A program made the position numbers and the translations under genes. The notes beneath the pieces were generated by a model. That model was not told the origin of the DNA. It made no database searches and saw nothing but the letters and a program-made list of their open reading frames with translations. 64,000 bases of DNA from Fennellomyces sp. T-0311 (Eukaryota; Mucoromycota; Mucoromycetes; Mucorales; Lichtheimiaceae), in the NCBI GenBank assembly GCA_025266875.1, contig JALLLT010000014.1, forward strand, positions 186,001 through 250,000. Reading direction: 5' to 3'. Positions 1 through 12,366 of this stretch are shown here, one piece after another (the first letter of the stretch is position 1; the number at the start of each line of letters is the position of its first letter).

Positions 1-1033
1 CAGCACCAAGTTTTTGCACATCAGCCGACTCCTTACAATGTGTCCAAACTTGCGTCGCTTCATTGCATTCGGCACCGGCTCGTCCATCGACATCTCCAGT
101 ATACTGATAACCGATATTTGCCCCAGCCTAAAGGTGGTTGGACTGAATTCCACCAATGACATTCCCGGTTTGAAGAGTCCACAATGCACAACAGAAGGTC
201 CACCAGGCCTTGTCCATCTTAGCATCAGTCTCGGGCAGCATTTTCGAGTGCGAAACACAATTGCACTTGCCCAAGCCAACGCCAAAACGATCAAGCAATT
301 ACATATCGTGGTACACAAACCTGATAGAGTATACCCTGTGCTACCGCCTATCAAGTTCACCAATTTGGAGACTCTTTGCTTTGAAAACAAGGTACCAAGT
401 CATATAGCGCACGAAACTGCCGATATTTTCCAATACTTTACCATACATGATAACACCAATTTCAACCTATGCGAGCTTACACTACAAAGCCCACCGCCAC
501 TCCTAGATAGCACCACGCTAATTATGGCACTCACCATCTCATGTCCATCCTTACGTTCGTTATCTATTCATGCATGGCCAACGTTTAACGATGACAGTAT
601 TAGTGTCCTAGCAACAGGATCTATCGAAGAACTTTCGGTCGTCGGGCGCACAGCATTATCCGTGGCTGGAATAAGCATATTCCTGAATGGAATAGCTCAG
701 AAGCTTGAACCTAAGCTGAAAACACTCAAGTTTCAAGACATGGGGTTTTCCGTTACGGACACCATCTTTGCGCCCTTGTTGCGGATCACCAGTTTAGAGA
801 AGATTGAACTGAACTGGTGCTTCTTGCTCTCACCCCGTGGGATAGAAAACTTTCTCACGAACGCCACTTACCATTGTACTTCCTTGAAAGAAGTATACAT
901 GGCTGTAAGCGGCGTTTTCATTTTCCAGCTTTCGAAATACCCTAAGAGTCGGCTGGTACCCCAAGAACGGGCAAAGAGCTCAATCGATGTGTATATAAGC
1001 TCTAATGATGACCAACTGCATTTTTATGTATAG
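1..1033 (+). CDS. F-box/LRR paralogue, 3' part only (array copy 1)
   Basis: The reading frame is open from base 2 of the window to a TAG at 1031-1033, so the gene starts upstream. The visible part is the leucine-rich-repeat half of the TPR/F-box/LRR family that fills the next 23 kb: it contains the CPNLRR segment, the 'CPSLKVVGLNST' segment and C-terminal repeats of AMN1 type, which align with the second exons of the complete copies. The C-terminus diverges: after the last repeat it continues into a tail ending in HFYV instead of the usual short TLVIE-like end. By family this would be the substrate-recognition region of an SCF ubiquitin ligase receptor; the substrate is unknown. It is the most divergent member on the plus strand, judged by eye. 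Confidence 0.8.
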   Translation, partial: STKFLHISRLLTMCPNLRRFIAFGTGSSIDISSILITDICPSLKVVGLNSTNDIPGLKSPQCTTEGPPGLVHLSISLGQHFRVRNTIALAQANAKTIKQLHIVVHKPDRVYPVLPPIKFTNLETLCFENKVPSHIAHETADIFQYFTIHDNTNFNLCELTLQSPPPLLDSTTLIMALTISCPSLRSLSIHAWPTFNDDSISVLATGSIEELSVVGRTALSVAGISIFLNGIAQKLEPKLKTLKFQDMGFSVTDTIFAPLLRITSLEKIELNWCFLLSPRGIENFLTNATYHCTSLKEVYMAVSGVFIFQLSKYPKSRLVPQERAKSSIDVYISSNDDQLHFYV

Positions 1034-1081
1034 ATGTTGACCTTTTTATTAAACCATAGTGAGACTACTTACTGTCGTCAG

Positions 1082-1099
1082 TATATATATATATATATA
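1082..1099. repeat. (TA)n microsatellite
   Basis: About nine TA units lie in the 170-base gap between array copies 1 and 2. It may only be a simple repeat, but it is within the promoter region of copy 2. Confidence 0.8.
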
Positions 1100-1146
1100 A
1101 TCATGTCTTGAACAATAGTTGGGGGCGCCGCAGCAGTGATGGTGCG

Positions 1147-1154
1147 TATATAAT
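1147..1154 (+). promoter_or_regulatory. TATA-like box of array copy 2
   Basis: TATATAAT lies about 55-60 bases before the ATG of the next gene. Position and sequence fit a fungal TATA element; no transcript start is known. Confidence 0.4.
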
Positions 1155-1205
1155 CTCATTGTAGGAATACGACAACATAAAACCATCTTTCGCTCTGTTC
1201 ATCAA

Positions 1206-3480
1206 ATGGTAGCGATAGGCAACAAAGATCATACTCAACAGCAAAAGCCACAGGATGGCCATTTCGAACGAAGCAGAGCTGCGTTATGTAATGGTGACAT
1301 TAAAGACAGTATCAACATTGCGACACAAGGCTACAATGAAATTGTTCATACACAACTTTTAAATCTACTCAACATTCGCTCGACCGCATTCGAAAAGCAA
1401 GGCTTACTTTCACGGGCTCTGGAAGATGCCGAAACAATGATTCGATTATCATCAACGTCACCTCTCGGGTATCTACGTGCAGGAAACGTTTATACGACAA
1501 GCGGACAGGCACACATGGCTGTTGATATATACAAACAAGGGTTGGCCATGGTACCAGCAGCTAATTTGGAATGGGTCATACTTCGTGTCTGTAAACAACA
1601 AGCATCTTCGCGTAAACGAGCACGTTTTGATATTGTTGGAAAGTTACCGCTGGAAATAGTCCACAAGATATTTGAGAATGTCGACGGTAAAAGTAGATGG
1701 ATCAGCTTGAAAGTGTCTACCCTGTGGTGCAGAAAGGTGTCAAGATGCTATACCCCATGGTGGCATTCTGTCACAGCTACAAAACAAATTGAATATATAG
1801 ACATTGCAATGTGTACCGCAGTTCCCTTGGTCAGCAAGTACGTTCAGCACTTGGCGTTCGGAGGCCCATCATCGTCTAATGCACTGGATATGCATTATCT
1901 CAAGTTCATTATGAACGGCCTTTTTACAAATTTGACGTCACTTGCACTGCAAGGTAGGAGCATTTGACTTCACCGGAGAGTGATGGCAGCTAATCGCACA
2001 TGTGCACCCAATTCTAGGGCAGCATTTAGTCGGTGTGCGATCGAAAGATATTGAAAAGTTGCTCTTATTGCTAGAAAATACGCTGAAGACACTCAAGATC
2101 AGTGAATTCAGCTATAGCAATTTCCCTCTGAAGAGAATACTCGTTCATTGCCGGAATTTACGAGAACTTTCTTGTGAAGCCATGGGCAATATTCAAGAAA
2201 CTTGGTTTTGGGCAGCAGAGTATTTGCCCAAAGCGACATGCCAAAAGTTGATCAACCTGGAGCTCACTTATAACGAGACTACATATCTTGCGCTTTCCTC
2301 GCATCTGATGTTTTGCCCCAATCTGACAAGGCTCGTAATCAGGACTCCGAATTGTCAACCACTGGATCAAATTCAAATCAGCACATTTACACCGTATTTT
2401 CCCAAATTGAAAACAGTGGGCATTAACTGCAGCACCGACATTCCTGACTTGAACTGCTCGTTTGATGGCAAGAATGGCCTGTCCTTCATGAATATCGGCT
2501 TTTACAACTACACTACGCTGTATGAATCGAAAGCTCATGTCGAAGCAAACTCAGGAACCCTCGAAACTCTTCATCTTGAGTACACGGATTATGGGTGGAC
2601 TCGTTCGTTTTTCGAAATGTACCCGCACTTAGCCGGTTTAGGAAGTGATATTAACGATTTACCTCCACTCACTCGTCGTCGTGACGATACACAACGTGGA
2701 CATCATCTGTTCTATCCTAGGCCAGACACAGAGTATTCCAACTTGAAACATTTGCACTATAAAAGCGACAAAACGTACATCCAAGGACTACCCATGCGCT
2801 ATACTGCTGATAATGCAAGAGTCAAATCACACGTCGAAAATTTTATCATCAAGGTCATCCAGAAGAGTCCTGCACTTACAACTCTATCCCTATCAAACGA
2901 TGTGATTAGGCACCGAGAAACCTGGGAAACCCTGGCAATGGCAGTTTGCACACGAAAATTAGAATCGCTTCGTTTCGAATGCATGTCTTTTGAATGGTCA
3001 GATGAGGACGACTATAGGCGCTTTTTTTCTTCGCTCAATCAAGTACATACGTTGGAGATTATCAACTGTCGTTTCTTCGTCAATAGTTTACTGATTGCTC
3101 TAGCATCCTCCGAATCAATCCAATCTCTCACTCTCGCCAAGAATCAATCATTTACCATGAAAGGAATGACCGAGTTTCTGAAGCAAGTGTCTGAAAGACG
3201 ATCCCATCGCCTTCATCATCTCAACTTGGTTGATATTGGGATACCGTTGGACCAAAATGCAGTCCAGTATCTTCTCGCCATCAATGGATTGCAAACCTTA
3301 TCGTTTAACCGCTGTTCGAGAATTACCGCAGAGATCGCTGAATACCTTTTAAACAACTTGAAGTATAGCTCTTTGGAGAAGATTGAGTTTTTGCACTGTA
3401 TTCGTGTAGGCTCTGCTGATGAGTGGTCAAATGCAACGGCCATACTCAAGGACCTAGGCATTACTTTGTCTGTTGAGTAG
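1206..3480 (+). CDS. TPR/F-box/LRR protein (array copy 2)
   Basis: Two exons, 1206-1953 and 2018-3480, joined in phase 1, give 736 aa. Residues about 15-140 form TPR-type helical repeats (LLNIRSTAFEKQGLLSRALEDA is split across two helices), residues about 140-185 carry an F-box (RFDIVGKLPLEIVHKIF, then the W..KVS..WC motif), and exon 2 is leucine-rich repeats. TPR then F-box then LRR is the architecture of yeast Dia2 and fission yeast Pof3, so the inferred role is substrate receptor of an SCF ubiquitin ligase. The start was chosen because the ATG follows a TATA-like box and a short leader and because the TPR begins shortly after. It is the longest full copy of the array. Substrate unknown. 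Confidence 0.85.
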
Positions 3481-3700
3481 TTAGATTGTGGTCAGAACAA
3501 GAGGACACTTTCCACTGTACTCTACCAAGGCACAAATAAAGTTTCATTTGAGTGGTCCGATATATCACCCGATGGCACAATATGCAATGTCATATCGCGT
3601 CGAACTATGAACGCAAGTTGACACGCTCTCTCATTCATTCATGAAAACTACTTTCACAATGATCAAAAGCAAATCCTAAAAGTATTTTTGGGAGATTAAG

Positions 3701-4029
3701 TTGTCCAAGGCCGAGGTCGCAATGGCCAAGCAAAATTTGAAGGACATAATCACTCAGTCAACGCAAACGTTGGACAACTTTACGGAAACGCACGCTCTGA
3801 AACTACTACACGTCCGCGCCACAGCGTACGAGATTAGTAATAGCCTCAGAACACGAGCTGCGAGGATTTCAGTACCGATTCCGTCAATAATCTCATCAGC
3901 TACGCAATGTCCAGTTCTTTGAAAGCAATTGAAGTTCTGGATTGTTTTCCCGCGGATATTACTGCGTCATAGTCAGATTCTGTTAACCGTCTCAAGAAAG
4001 CAGAAATTACGTTGGTCGTTGAGAAAAAA
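3701..4029 (+). pseudogene. Internally deleted F-box family pseudogene (copy 3)
   Basis: The first about 45 codons match the N-terminal TPR of the family (MAKQNLKDIITQST to RATAYE). The sequence then jumps directly to the last leucine-rich repeat in another frame: DSVNNLI, SSLKAIEVLDCFPADI, an in-frame TAG where Trp is usual, then SDSVNRLKK. The F-box, the intron and nearly all LRRs, roughly 1.9 kb of a normal unit, are missing. No in-frame ATG opens it. This looks like the scar of a deletion or unequal exchange between a 5' end and a 3' end of neighbouring copies; copy 4 has the most similar N-terminus. Confidence 0.85.
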
Positions 4030-4277
4030 GCTTGTATCTATACCCCTCATTCAAAAATCTATCCCATTCCACTTCATACTTCAGTTATTATATATTCAAC
4101 GACATAACTTAAGCATCATGTATAGCATTATGCGCTTAGCTGTATATCCTCATCAATAAAGAAACGATCAACGGATTTTTTTTTATGTTGTTGTGTTACA
4201 CAAATGAAGAAGGATGGATCGGAACCCGTTTGTCCAAAACACGAACTGGAAATTATTTCTTCAATTTTCCTTTCGCA

Positions 4278-6474
4278 ATGGACAAGGAGAGCCCTGACAA
4301 TCATGAATCCTGGGCCATTCAACTGGCAATGAGTGAGTCTGCAATGACTGATCAAAATTACTTGCAAGTCATTACTCTCTCAACACAAAGCCTGGACAAG
4401 CTTATGGACACGCACGTTTTGAAACTACTTGGACTTCGCGCCACAGCGTACGAAAAAAGAGGATTGCTATCAAGAGCACTTGAAGACGCTATGCGAATGA
4501 TTCAATACGTACCGTTATCTCCCGCAGGGTACCTTTCTGCGGGTAGCATCCACATGGTCAATGGCAAACCAACGTTAGCCGTCGACTGCTACACAAAGGC
4601 ACTCAATGTTATCCCAAAGGATCACGTTCAATACCTGCAAATCCAGGACGAATGTGAAAAAGCGAGTCAACGCGCACAACAACGTTTCGACATTGTTGGA
4701 AACTTGCCACCCGAGATAATCCACGAGATCCTTACCAACTTGGGATCAGACCACGTCTGGGTCTGCTTGAAGGTGTCCAAAAAATGGTGCCAACAGGTGT
4801 TGCGGTGTGGAATATGGTGGAACTCTGTCACAGTCAAACAAACCGGTACAGGTATAGATAAAGCTGTGTGTGACGCCATTCCGTTGGTTAAGGACTACAT
4901 CCAGCGGCTGGAGATTACAAATCTGCTATATACCAAGCTCAACAAGAGATACCTGATGTACTTTAAATACGGGACCTTTACAAGCTTGAAGGAGCTCGTA
5001 CTCAGAGGTTGGTTTATCAGCCGATACCTTCAACAATTATTACATAACCCGCTAAGCCTTGTTTTCAGGAGCATTTTTTAAGGATATAGTCTCTGAAAAT
5101 CTGGCAATTGCGTTATGGCAGTTACGAGGGACTCTAAAATCATTGAGCGTTGATTTCCCATCTGAAACGCAATTTCCTTTGATGATGATACTCGGATCAT
5201 GTCCAGATATCACGAATCTCTACTATAGAACACCCGGTGATATTTCACTTTGGGAAGAGGGTACCGGTTATGTGTCTGCATGCAAGAAACTCTCCAACTT
5301 GCAACTTTGTTACCGTGACATGTACTACCGTACATTGTGTTTCCATCTTTCATTTTGTCCGAATCTCCGCCGACTGATCCTCAAGTCGTCAAGTACTGAA
5401 CCGCTGGGTAATCCCAGTTCCGGTGCACTTACAAAGTTCTGTCCCGAACTAAAGATACTCGGCCTCGGTTGCACAGAAGGACTGCCAGACTTGGAAGATT
5501 TTAAATGTTCAACTTCCCAGAAAGGCATTGAATATATGGCTATCGAATTTAATCAGCATTTCATTCCTATTGAATCAGCAAAACATATTAACGCGCAATC
5601 AAAATCTCTTCGGCAACTCAGTATTATTCAAACAAAGCAATGGAAGGAGCCTTTCGGTGTATATACTGCACCCACATCGTCATCGCCAACATACAACAAC
5701 CTGAGCGCTCTTTATTACAAGTCACAAAGATTCGATGACATCTCTATTTTGACATTCGTACAGCAGCCTAATTCTGCATTTGGAAGACCACGCGACAACT
5801 TTGGAGCAAGAAACCGAACACCAGTATCCGTCGAACAAGAGTACATTGGAGCGATTATTGAAAGCAGTCCTAACCTTGCTGATCTATCCCTTGTTGGCGG
5901 CTCATTCTCCGTACTACATATCCGGACACCATTGGAACAAGCTGTAAAAGAAAAAATACGAGTTTTGACCCTCAACTCTGCATTTTTTCGAGACACCAGT
6001 GTCGATTGGTACAAAAGTTTTTACTCGTCGTTTAACCGGGTGCACACATTGGTCATTCAAGAGGTCATTCTTCATACTGGTGTGATATCCTCGCTGGCAG
6101 CTTCAGAATCTATTCAGCATCTTACTATTGCCAAATGCGGAAATTTCAAACACGGTGAACTGGCAGATTTCTTCAAAGGCGTAGCCCTCAGACCATCTCA
6201 TCGGTTGAGTACATTCGATATCTGCAACATGTCAGCATCGATCGAAGTTTCGACTATCCGGCATCTGATCACAATCAAAAGTCTTGCAACTATAAGGATT
6301 GCAAAGGTTCGCAATATCAACTTTGACGCCGTTGAGCATCTCATCGGTAACGCCACTTATAGTTCTTTGAGAACAATTGAAATCCTAAATTGTTTTCCGG
6401 CTGACACTATTTCGTCCTGGTCGGGCACTATTGATAGAGTCAATAGCGAAGGAATTGCTTGCCGCATTGAATAG
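4278..6474 (+). CDS. TPR/F-box/LRR protein (array copy 4)
   Basis: Exons 4278-5007 and 5069-6474 (phase 1) give 711 aa. TPR helices occupy residues about 10-130, the F-box begins near residue 136 (RFDIVGNLPPEIIHEIL ... WVCLKVSKKWC), and exon 2 starts with the family motif AFFKDIV followed by LRRs to the end. An open frame extends upstream to 4185, but the ATG at 4278 aligns with the starts of the other copies and is preferred. The inferred role is SCF substrate receptor, as for the other copies. It lies directly after the deleted copy 3, with which it shares its N-terminal TPR sequence most closely. Confidence 0.87.
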
Positions 6475-6884
6475 TTTAGTGTGTCACATACTCTTTGCAA
6501 AATCCCGCTTATTTCAATCTTCATTAATATACATCGTTCAGCGCTTATGGTCTACTACTTTGAGCGTATGTCAATAGTAAAGGATCCGCTAAACCATATC
6601 TCCTACAGCACACGTTCTATTGCTTACAATTCGTATATACGTATGTGCCTTCTTATCAATCACTTAAGTGTGTAGCATCGGCTTGAAATACTTGATGCTG
6701 ACATTTGCCTGTATCTTTCGAAATGCTAAGTTTTCCAATACTTTGGGTTATGTAAGTCATCAGATTAGCATACGCAGTATATAAGTGACAGCGTTCTATG
6801 CTGGGCTGTATATCAGACTATGCGATCATTGCTATTGGCTACGTCATTTTTCAACACTCTTTTTCCCACTACCTTGCTTTCGTT
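6475..6884. other. Intergenic, promoter of array copy 5
   Basis: No gene is seen. The end of the stretch carries a TATATAAG element at 6778-6785, about 100 bases before the chosen ATG. Confidence 0.5.
6778..6785 (+). promoter_or_regulatory. TATA box of array copy 5
   Basis: TATATAAG stands 100 bases before the ATG at 6885. This supports the internal ATG over the upstream ATG at 6798, which would lie only 13 bases after the TATA box. Confidence 0.5.
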
Positions 6885-9028
6885 ATGGAAAAAACTTCGT
6901 CTTTAAGCCAAACAAGAATTACAGATAGCTACGCCGCAATGAGCGAGAGAAGATATGAGGACGTCATTGAGTTCTCCACGGAAGCATTGGAAAGACTTAT
7001 GAAAAGCCATATTCTACAACTACTCGATCTCCGGTCCACGGCATACGAAAAACAAGGCTTACTGTCACGAGCTCTTGAGGACGCCGCACGCATGACACAG
7101 TATGTGCCAACATCACCTCTTGGTTATCTCAAAGTCGGGAGCATACAATGGATCAACGGCAAGTCAGGCCTAGCTGCCGATAATCTCAAAGAAGGACTCA
7201 AACTTGTGCCAAAATCACATTCTCAATATCACCAAATGCAAGAAGAATTCGCCAAGGCCATGCTACGCGCGCAATCCCGCTTTGACATCATAGCAAATCT
7301 GCCGCGAGAGGTAGTACACAAGATCATGCTTCTCTTGAAAGAGTCTGAGCGACTTTGGGTGTGCGTAACTGTATCCCAAAAATGGTGTGACCAAGTAACC
7401 CACTGCGCGTCATGGTGGAATTCCGTTACCATCAAGGAAACTGGAACATCACTTGACCAGTTAATCAGTGATGCCATTCCCCGAGTCAAGAAATGTATCG
7501 AGTATTTGGAGCTTCCGGACCTATCGTCATTTGACCTGCGCAAAAGATATTTTGCACATTTGAAAAACGGTGGATTTGCAAATATCAAAATGCTATCTCT
7601 GAAAGGTTTGCTTCGCAATTAAACAGCTAGAGGACTCAATTAATCGTCGAAATAGAGACGATTTACCGGATAATGGAACCGGAGGACTTTGCGATAACTC
7701 TTTGGCAGATGCGACATACTTTGACATCTCTGAAACTGGAATTAAGAGCAAACAAACCGTATCGTCTGCTCAGCGTACTTGCGACATGTCCAAATATTGA
7801 AGATCTTTCTTACGTTACTGCAGGAGACATACTGTTTACAAACGAGAACAAGAGTTACGCAACTGTGGTGACTTGCGAAAAGTTATTGAATATGGAGCTT
7901 CATTACCAGGGTAGCAACACAACGTACAGTGCAATCTGTTCCCATATCGCTCTTTGTCCCAATATCCGTCGGTTAATCCTCAAGTCATTCAATGAAACCC
8001 CCTTTGTAGGAAATGCTCGTACAACCACGTTTACAGATTACTGTCCCAAGTTGAAGGTTCTTGGTCTCAATTGCGCCGAAGAAACACCAGATGTGGATAA
8101 TTTGGCGGAATGTTCGACTTACCAGAAAGGACTTAGGTGCATCTGCGTTAAATTCGACCATGTCGGCAACTTTCACCATACGCTTAGGCATATCGAAGCA
8201 CAATATTACTCCCTTGAACAACTCGTCGTCGTCCATACCCAAGTCAATGAGCAACATCAGATACAAGCGCCACCTGTTGGATCCACATCACTGCATACAT
8301 ATTCCAAACTGCACACTCTCCGTTACATCTACCACAACGCCGGCTACTATAACTATAGTCAACATGGAGCGCATGCAGCCTCCACCGCAGAAAGTATACT
8401 GGGCGCGATAATCCAGAACAGCCCTAATCTATCCAATTTGTCACTTTTGTGTCCTTTCATTCCCATGCATCTTCGAATAATCGTGGAGCAAACGATAAAG
8501 AACAGAATACAAAACCTAACGCTCGACTCGGTGACGTTCCAGAGCGCGACAACAGATTGGTTCAGGAGTCTTTTCTCTACACTCCGACGAGTACAGAATC
8601 TAATAATTCAAAACTGCAGCTTTTTTGACGACGACATCATGCTCTCCTTGGCAGCATCAGAATCAGTGCGGCATCTTACGATTACTAAATGTAGTAGGAT
8701 TTCAAGCGACGGATTGACCGAGTTCCTCAAGAAAGTTGCGCTTTGTCACTCTCACCGTCTGCAAACACTTAACCTCAACAGCCTTTCTACGCCGTTGACT
8801 GCATCTGCCGTTGGAGCCATTGTCAAGGTCAAGTCACTTTTCACATTGAGGATATCTGGGGATAAGTCCATCAGCGTCGAGACTATCAACAATCTCATTG
8901 ATCAAGCACCCGGCAGCAGCTTGAAAAGGATCGAGATCTTGAATTGCTCTTCTCCCCGTACTGCTACCACATGGCAGGACTCAATTAGCCGCCTCAAGAT
9001 GAACGGAATTGCTTTAGTCATTCTATAA
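6885..9028 (+). CDS. TPR/F-box/LRR protein (array copy 5)
   Basis: Exons 6885-7605 and 7656-9028 give 697 aa. The N-terminal TPRs include LLDLRSTAYEKQGLLSRA, the F-box includes RFDIIANLPREVVHKIM with the W.C..VS.KWC motif, and the second exon is LRR. The acceptor is AATAG at 7655; exon 2 opens with ETIYRI before the conserved EPEDFAI stretch. This replaces the AFFKDIV opening of copies 4 and 6 and is shared in style with copies 8 and 9, so the array seems to contain two subgroups. The upstream ATG at 6798 would add a hydrophobic 29-residue leader not found in the paralogues, so it was rejected as start. Confidence 0.86.
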
Positions 9029-9511
9029 TTAGCCCGGACCTATCTTGACCCTTACATAGTAAGCGTTTAGCAAATAAAAAAAAGTACCGCAAACATGTAA
9101 CAGGATCTGACTATAATTGGCCAAATCCGAGAAGTTGTTACAATGACCCCCACCCCCTTTTGGTGTTCTATCCACCTAAGGGGATCACTGTAGGAAAAAC
9201 ACTAACCATCAGAACCGACATTCCATTATACCCGTACAAATGCCCTCAACACACAGCAATTGTAAAATGTATATATTTAGAACAAGGCGTACGATATAGT
9301 TAGCACACGGGCAAACATTTGTAGTTCGATACGGCTGGAGAAATTTCACATGCATATAATTGTTTGTACCGTAACATATTACTCGATTATCAATAAAACA
9401 CGTATGACTGGATTCATTGTTGTTGTTGTGTTACACGGTTTAACAGCATTATATCCGGTTTTGAGCAATACCAAACTTTGAGTACTCTTTTCTTCCGTCT
9501 AAAAGAACACA
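9029..9511. other. Intergenic, no gene seen
   Basis: AT-rich spacer with a C-rich patch near 9146. No coding remnant of the neighbouring family was recognised. Confidence 0.5.
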
Positions 9512-11682
9512 ATGGGCAAAAACAAGAACAAAGAAAATACTGGGCAAAAAGATGTCTGGGATATCCGAGTATCAAAGAGCGAAACCGCAATGGCTGAACG
9601 AAACTTCGAGGAGGTCATCACTTCGTCAACATGGGCTTTGAACAAGCTTATGGAAAATCAAGTCCTAAGGCTACTAGAGCTTCGTGCCACAGCGTATGAA
9701 AAAAAGGGATTACTGTCAAGAGCCCTCGAAGACGCCACAAAAATGATTCAATATGTGCCAACATCTCCAACTGGATACCTCACCGCGGGTCGCATTCTCA
9801 TGACCCACGGTAAACCAAGCGTAGCCGTTGACCACTACAAGAAAGGGCTTCATGCTGTTCCGAATTTTCACCGTCAATACAAGCAAATACAAGAGGAGTG
9901 TACCATAGCTACGGCACGGACTCAGCAACGATTTGACATTGTCGCAAGGTTACCACGTGAGCTAGTTTACAAAGTGCTTACCCACTTGGATCCGGAACGT
10001 GTGTGGGTGTGTTTGAATGTGTCCACAAAATGGTGCGAGCAAGTATCGCGATGTGGAACCTGGTGGAGTACGGTTGTTGTCAAGCAAACGGGTACTGAAA
10101 TAGACCAAGCTGTGTGCGACGCCATCCCTCTGGTCAAGGATTACATCCAGCAGTTGGAACTTGCGAATATGTGGTCTACTAGTCTCAACAAAAAGTACCT
10201 AGCTCATTTGAAATATGGCATTTTTACAAACATCAAGATGCTCTCACTCAAAGGTTTGCTGATAGATTATCGCCTATGTTTATTACGGTTATTGTGACTA
10301 ATAACTGTATCTACTAACTGTATCTACCCTCACTCTCTGTAGGAGCATTCTTCAAAGATATCGTATCCGAAGATTTGGCTATTGCATTATGGCAGACGCG
10401 AGGCACACTAACATCGCTGAAGGTTGATTTCGAATCTGGAAAGTCATTTCCTTTACTCGTGATACTCGGGTCATGCCCGGATATCACGGAGCTCTGTTAC
10501 ACAACTACTGGAACGATTGAACTTTGGAACGGAGGGAACGAGTATGGCTCTGGATGCAAGAAGCTGCTCAACTTGGAGCTTTATTGTGGTAGTACATCCT
10601 ACCGTACATTGTGCTGCCATCTCGCAGTTTGCCCGAATCTCCGTCGGCTGATCATCAAGTTTCGCAGTGCACAGTCGCTTTACGATTGGAGCTCTGGCAC
10701 GTTTATGGATTACTGCCCCAAATTAAGAATACTCGGTCTCAACTATGCAGAGCAATTGCCAGAAGTCAATGATTATGGTGATTTAGCTGGTGAGAAAGGC
10801 GTTGTGTACATGGGTGTTACATTAGATCAGTACTACTCTAGACTGCATCAATCAATTATGCACATTAACACACAGTCTCATTCTCTTCGGCACCTCAATA
10901 TCATACACAAGAAATACGGAGCTAACGAGTATTTCACGCCAAGTACCACAGTGGTCACATACGATAAGTTACACACTCTACAATATACGTATTATCACGG
11001 TACCAGTAATTATTACGGAGGGTACGACCACACGAATTTCATACAGAATTACGTCGGGGAGATAATTCAGAGCAGCCCCGCCCTCGCCGATCTTTCGCTT
11101 TATGGCGGTCCATACGTCTCGACGTATATCCGGACTCCATTGGAACAAGTCGTGAAGGAGAGACCAATTTCCTTGACGCTCCATTCCGTATCCTTTGAAA
11201 ACACGAACGCTATTTGGTACAGCAGTTTTTTCTCCTCTCTCAGCTGTATACACACATTGGTTCTTCGAAGCATTGGCTTGGGTGAAGACAAGATATCTTC
11301 GCTGGCAGCATCGGAATCTATTCAGCAGCTCTCTATCATTGAATGCACGGATATAACAAATGAATTATTGGCCAAATTCTTCAAGCGCGTTGCTCTCAGA
11401 AAGACTCACAAGCTGAGTACCCTCAGTATTACCAATATATCAGTGTCGATGGATGATTCTGTTGTACGATTTCTTGTCAAGATTCATGGACTCAAAACCC
11501 TGAGGATTACAAATTGCAAGAATATCACCGTCGATTCCATCAACCACCTCATCGCATGCGCACCTGCCAGCCCTTTGAAGATAATCGAAATCCTAGATTG
11601 TTTTCCCAAAGACAATCCTGTGTCATGGTCAGACTCTGTTGATCGTCTCAAGAAGAAAGGCGTTGTCTTGTTGATTGGATAG
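9512..11682 (+). CDS. TPR/F-box/LRR protein (array copy 6)
   Basis: Exons 9512-10253 and 10343-11682 give 693 aa. The N-terminus is unusually Lys/Asn-rich (GKNKNKEN) before the first TPR. TPR helices contain LLELRATAYEKKGLLSRA; the F-box region has RFDIVARLPRELVYKVL and WVCLNVSTKWC; exon 2 begins GAFFKDIVSEDLAIALWQ and runs through LRRs to LLIG. The intron, about 89 bases, is the longest of the array and ends CTGTAG. Copies 4 and 6 resemble each other most closely among plus-strand copies by eye. The role is inferred from family architecture only. Confidence 0.87.
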
Positions 11683-12366
11683 TTTAGCTATCTGATGTTC
11701 GACTATATTGTGGATTTTCGCACGAATAAAGCTTTTTTTACATCCTCAAGTTTAAACTATGAATATATACGATGCTACTTGGAAGTTTCTTGGCCAAATA
11801 CCTCATGTCAACCAGCGATAATGATATCTTCATCCTGCACCAAACAGAAACTTCCATGCCTATGGTTAAGCAAAACCTCAAAAAACAAAAATCTGGTTAC
11901 TACTCGTCATACATCCGTTGTTCCATTTCCAGTTTCCGAGTGAACCAAAGGTATATTGGTGCGACTCCAACCTTTTCGAGTGACCGTCTAGTTAAGCCAA
12001 GCAAGATGGCATCCAGGTGTACTTGAACAACTCAGGAATAATTAATTTTCTTACACAAGACATCAACATACAGAGCAAATGGGTTGAAGTTCCTGGGGTG
12101 GGGAGGGGGAGACAGCAGAGACGCCGTGCCAATGATCTTAGTACCAAACTCAAAGATCCAGGGAAACGGTAAGATATGTCCAATGAATTTCATAGTTAAC
12201 GCATATCAGTGGATGGTATCCAAAAGTAATCTCCGCTTATTCAGGGCACAACACCGGTGACAGCTTGCGCCGCTTCTTTCACTTTCAAACGATACAAACC
12301 ATGTCACGTAATGCCTTCAACTTAGTTCCTGTTATGCAATAGCTAATGTGTCTTTTTGTAGAGGCA
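11683..12366. other. Intergenic, no gene seen
   Basis: No remnant of the F-box family was recognised. Just before the next ATG there is TTTTTGTAG at 12354-12362, a possible splice acceptor, so a non-coding or very short first exon of the following gene may lie in this stretch. Confidence 0.4.

Noticed and set aside
2158..2538. 126-codon minus-strand frame, and many similar ones, opposite the LRR exons
   Set aside because: These are shadows of the conserved coding strand; no start context, domain or splice partner supports them.
6798..6884. Upstream ATG extension of array copy 5 with a hydrophobic leader
   Set aside because: It begins almost on the TATA box and no paralogue has such a leader.
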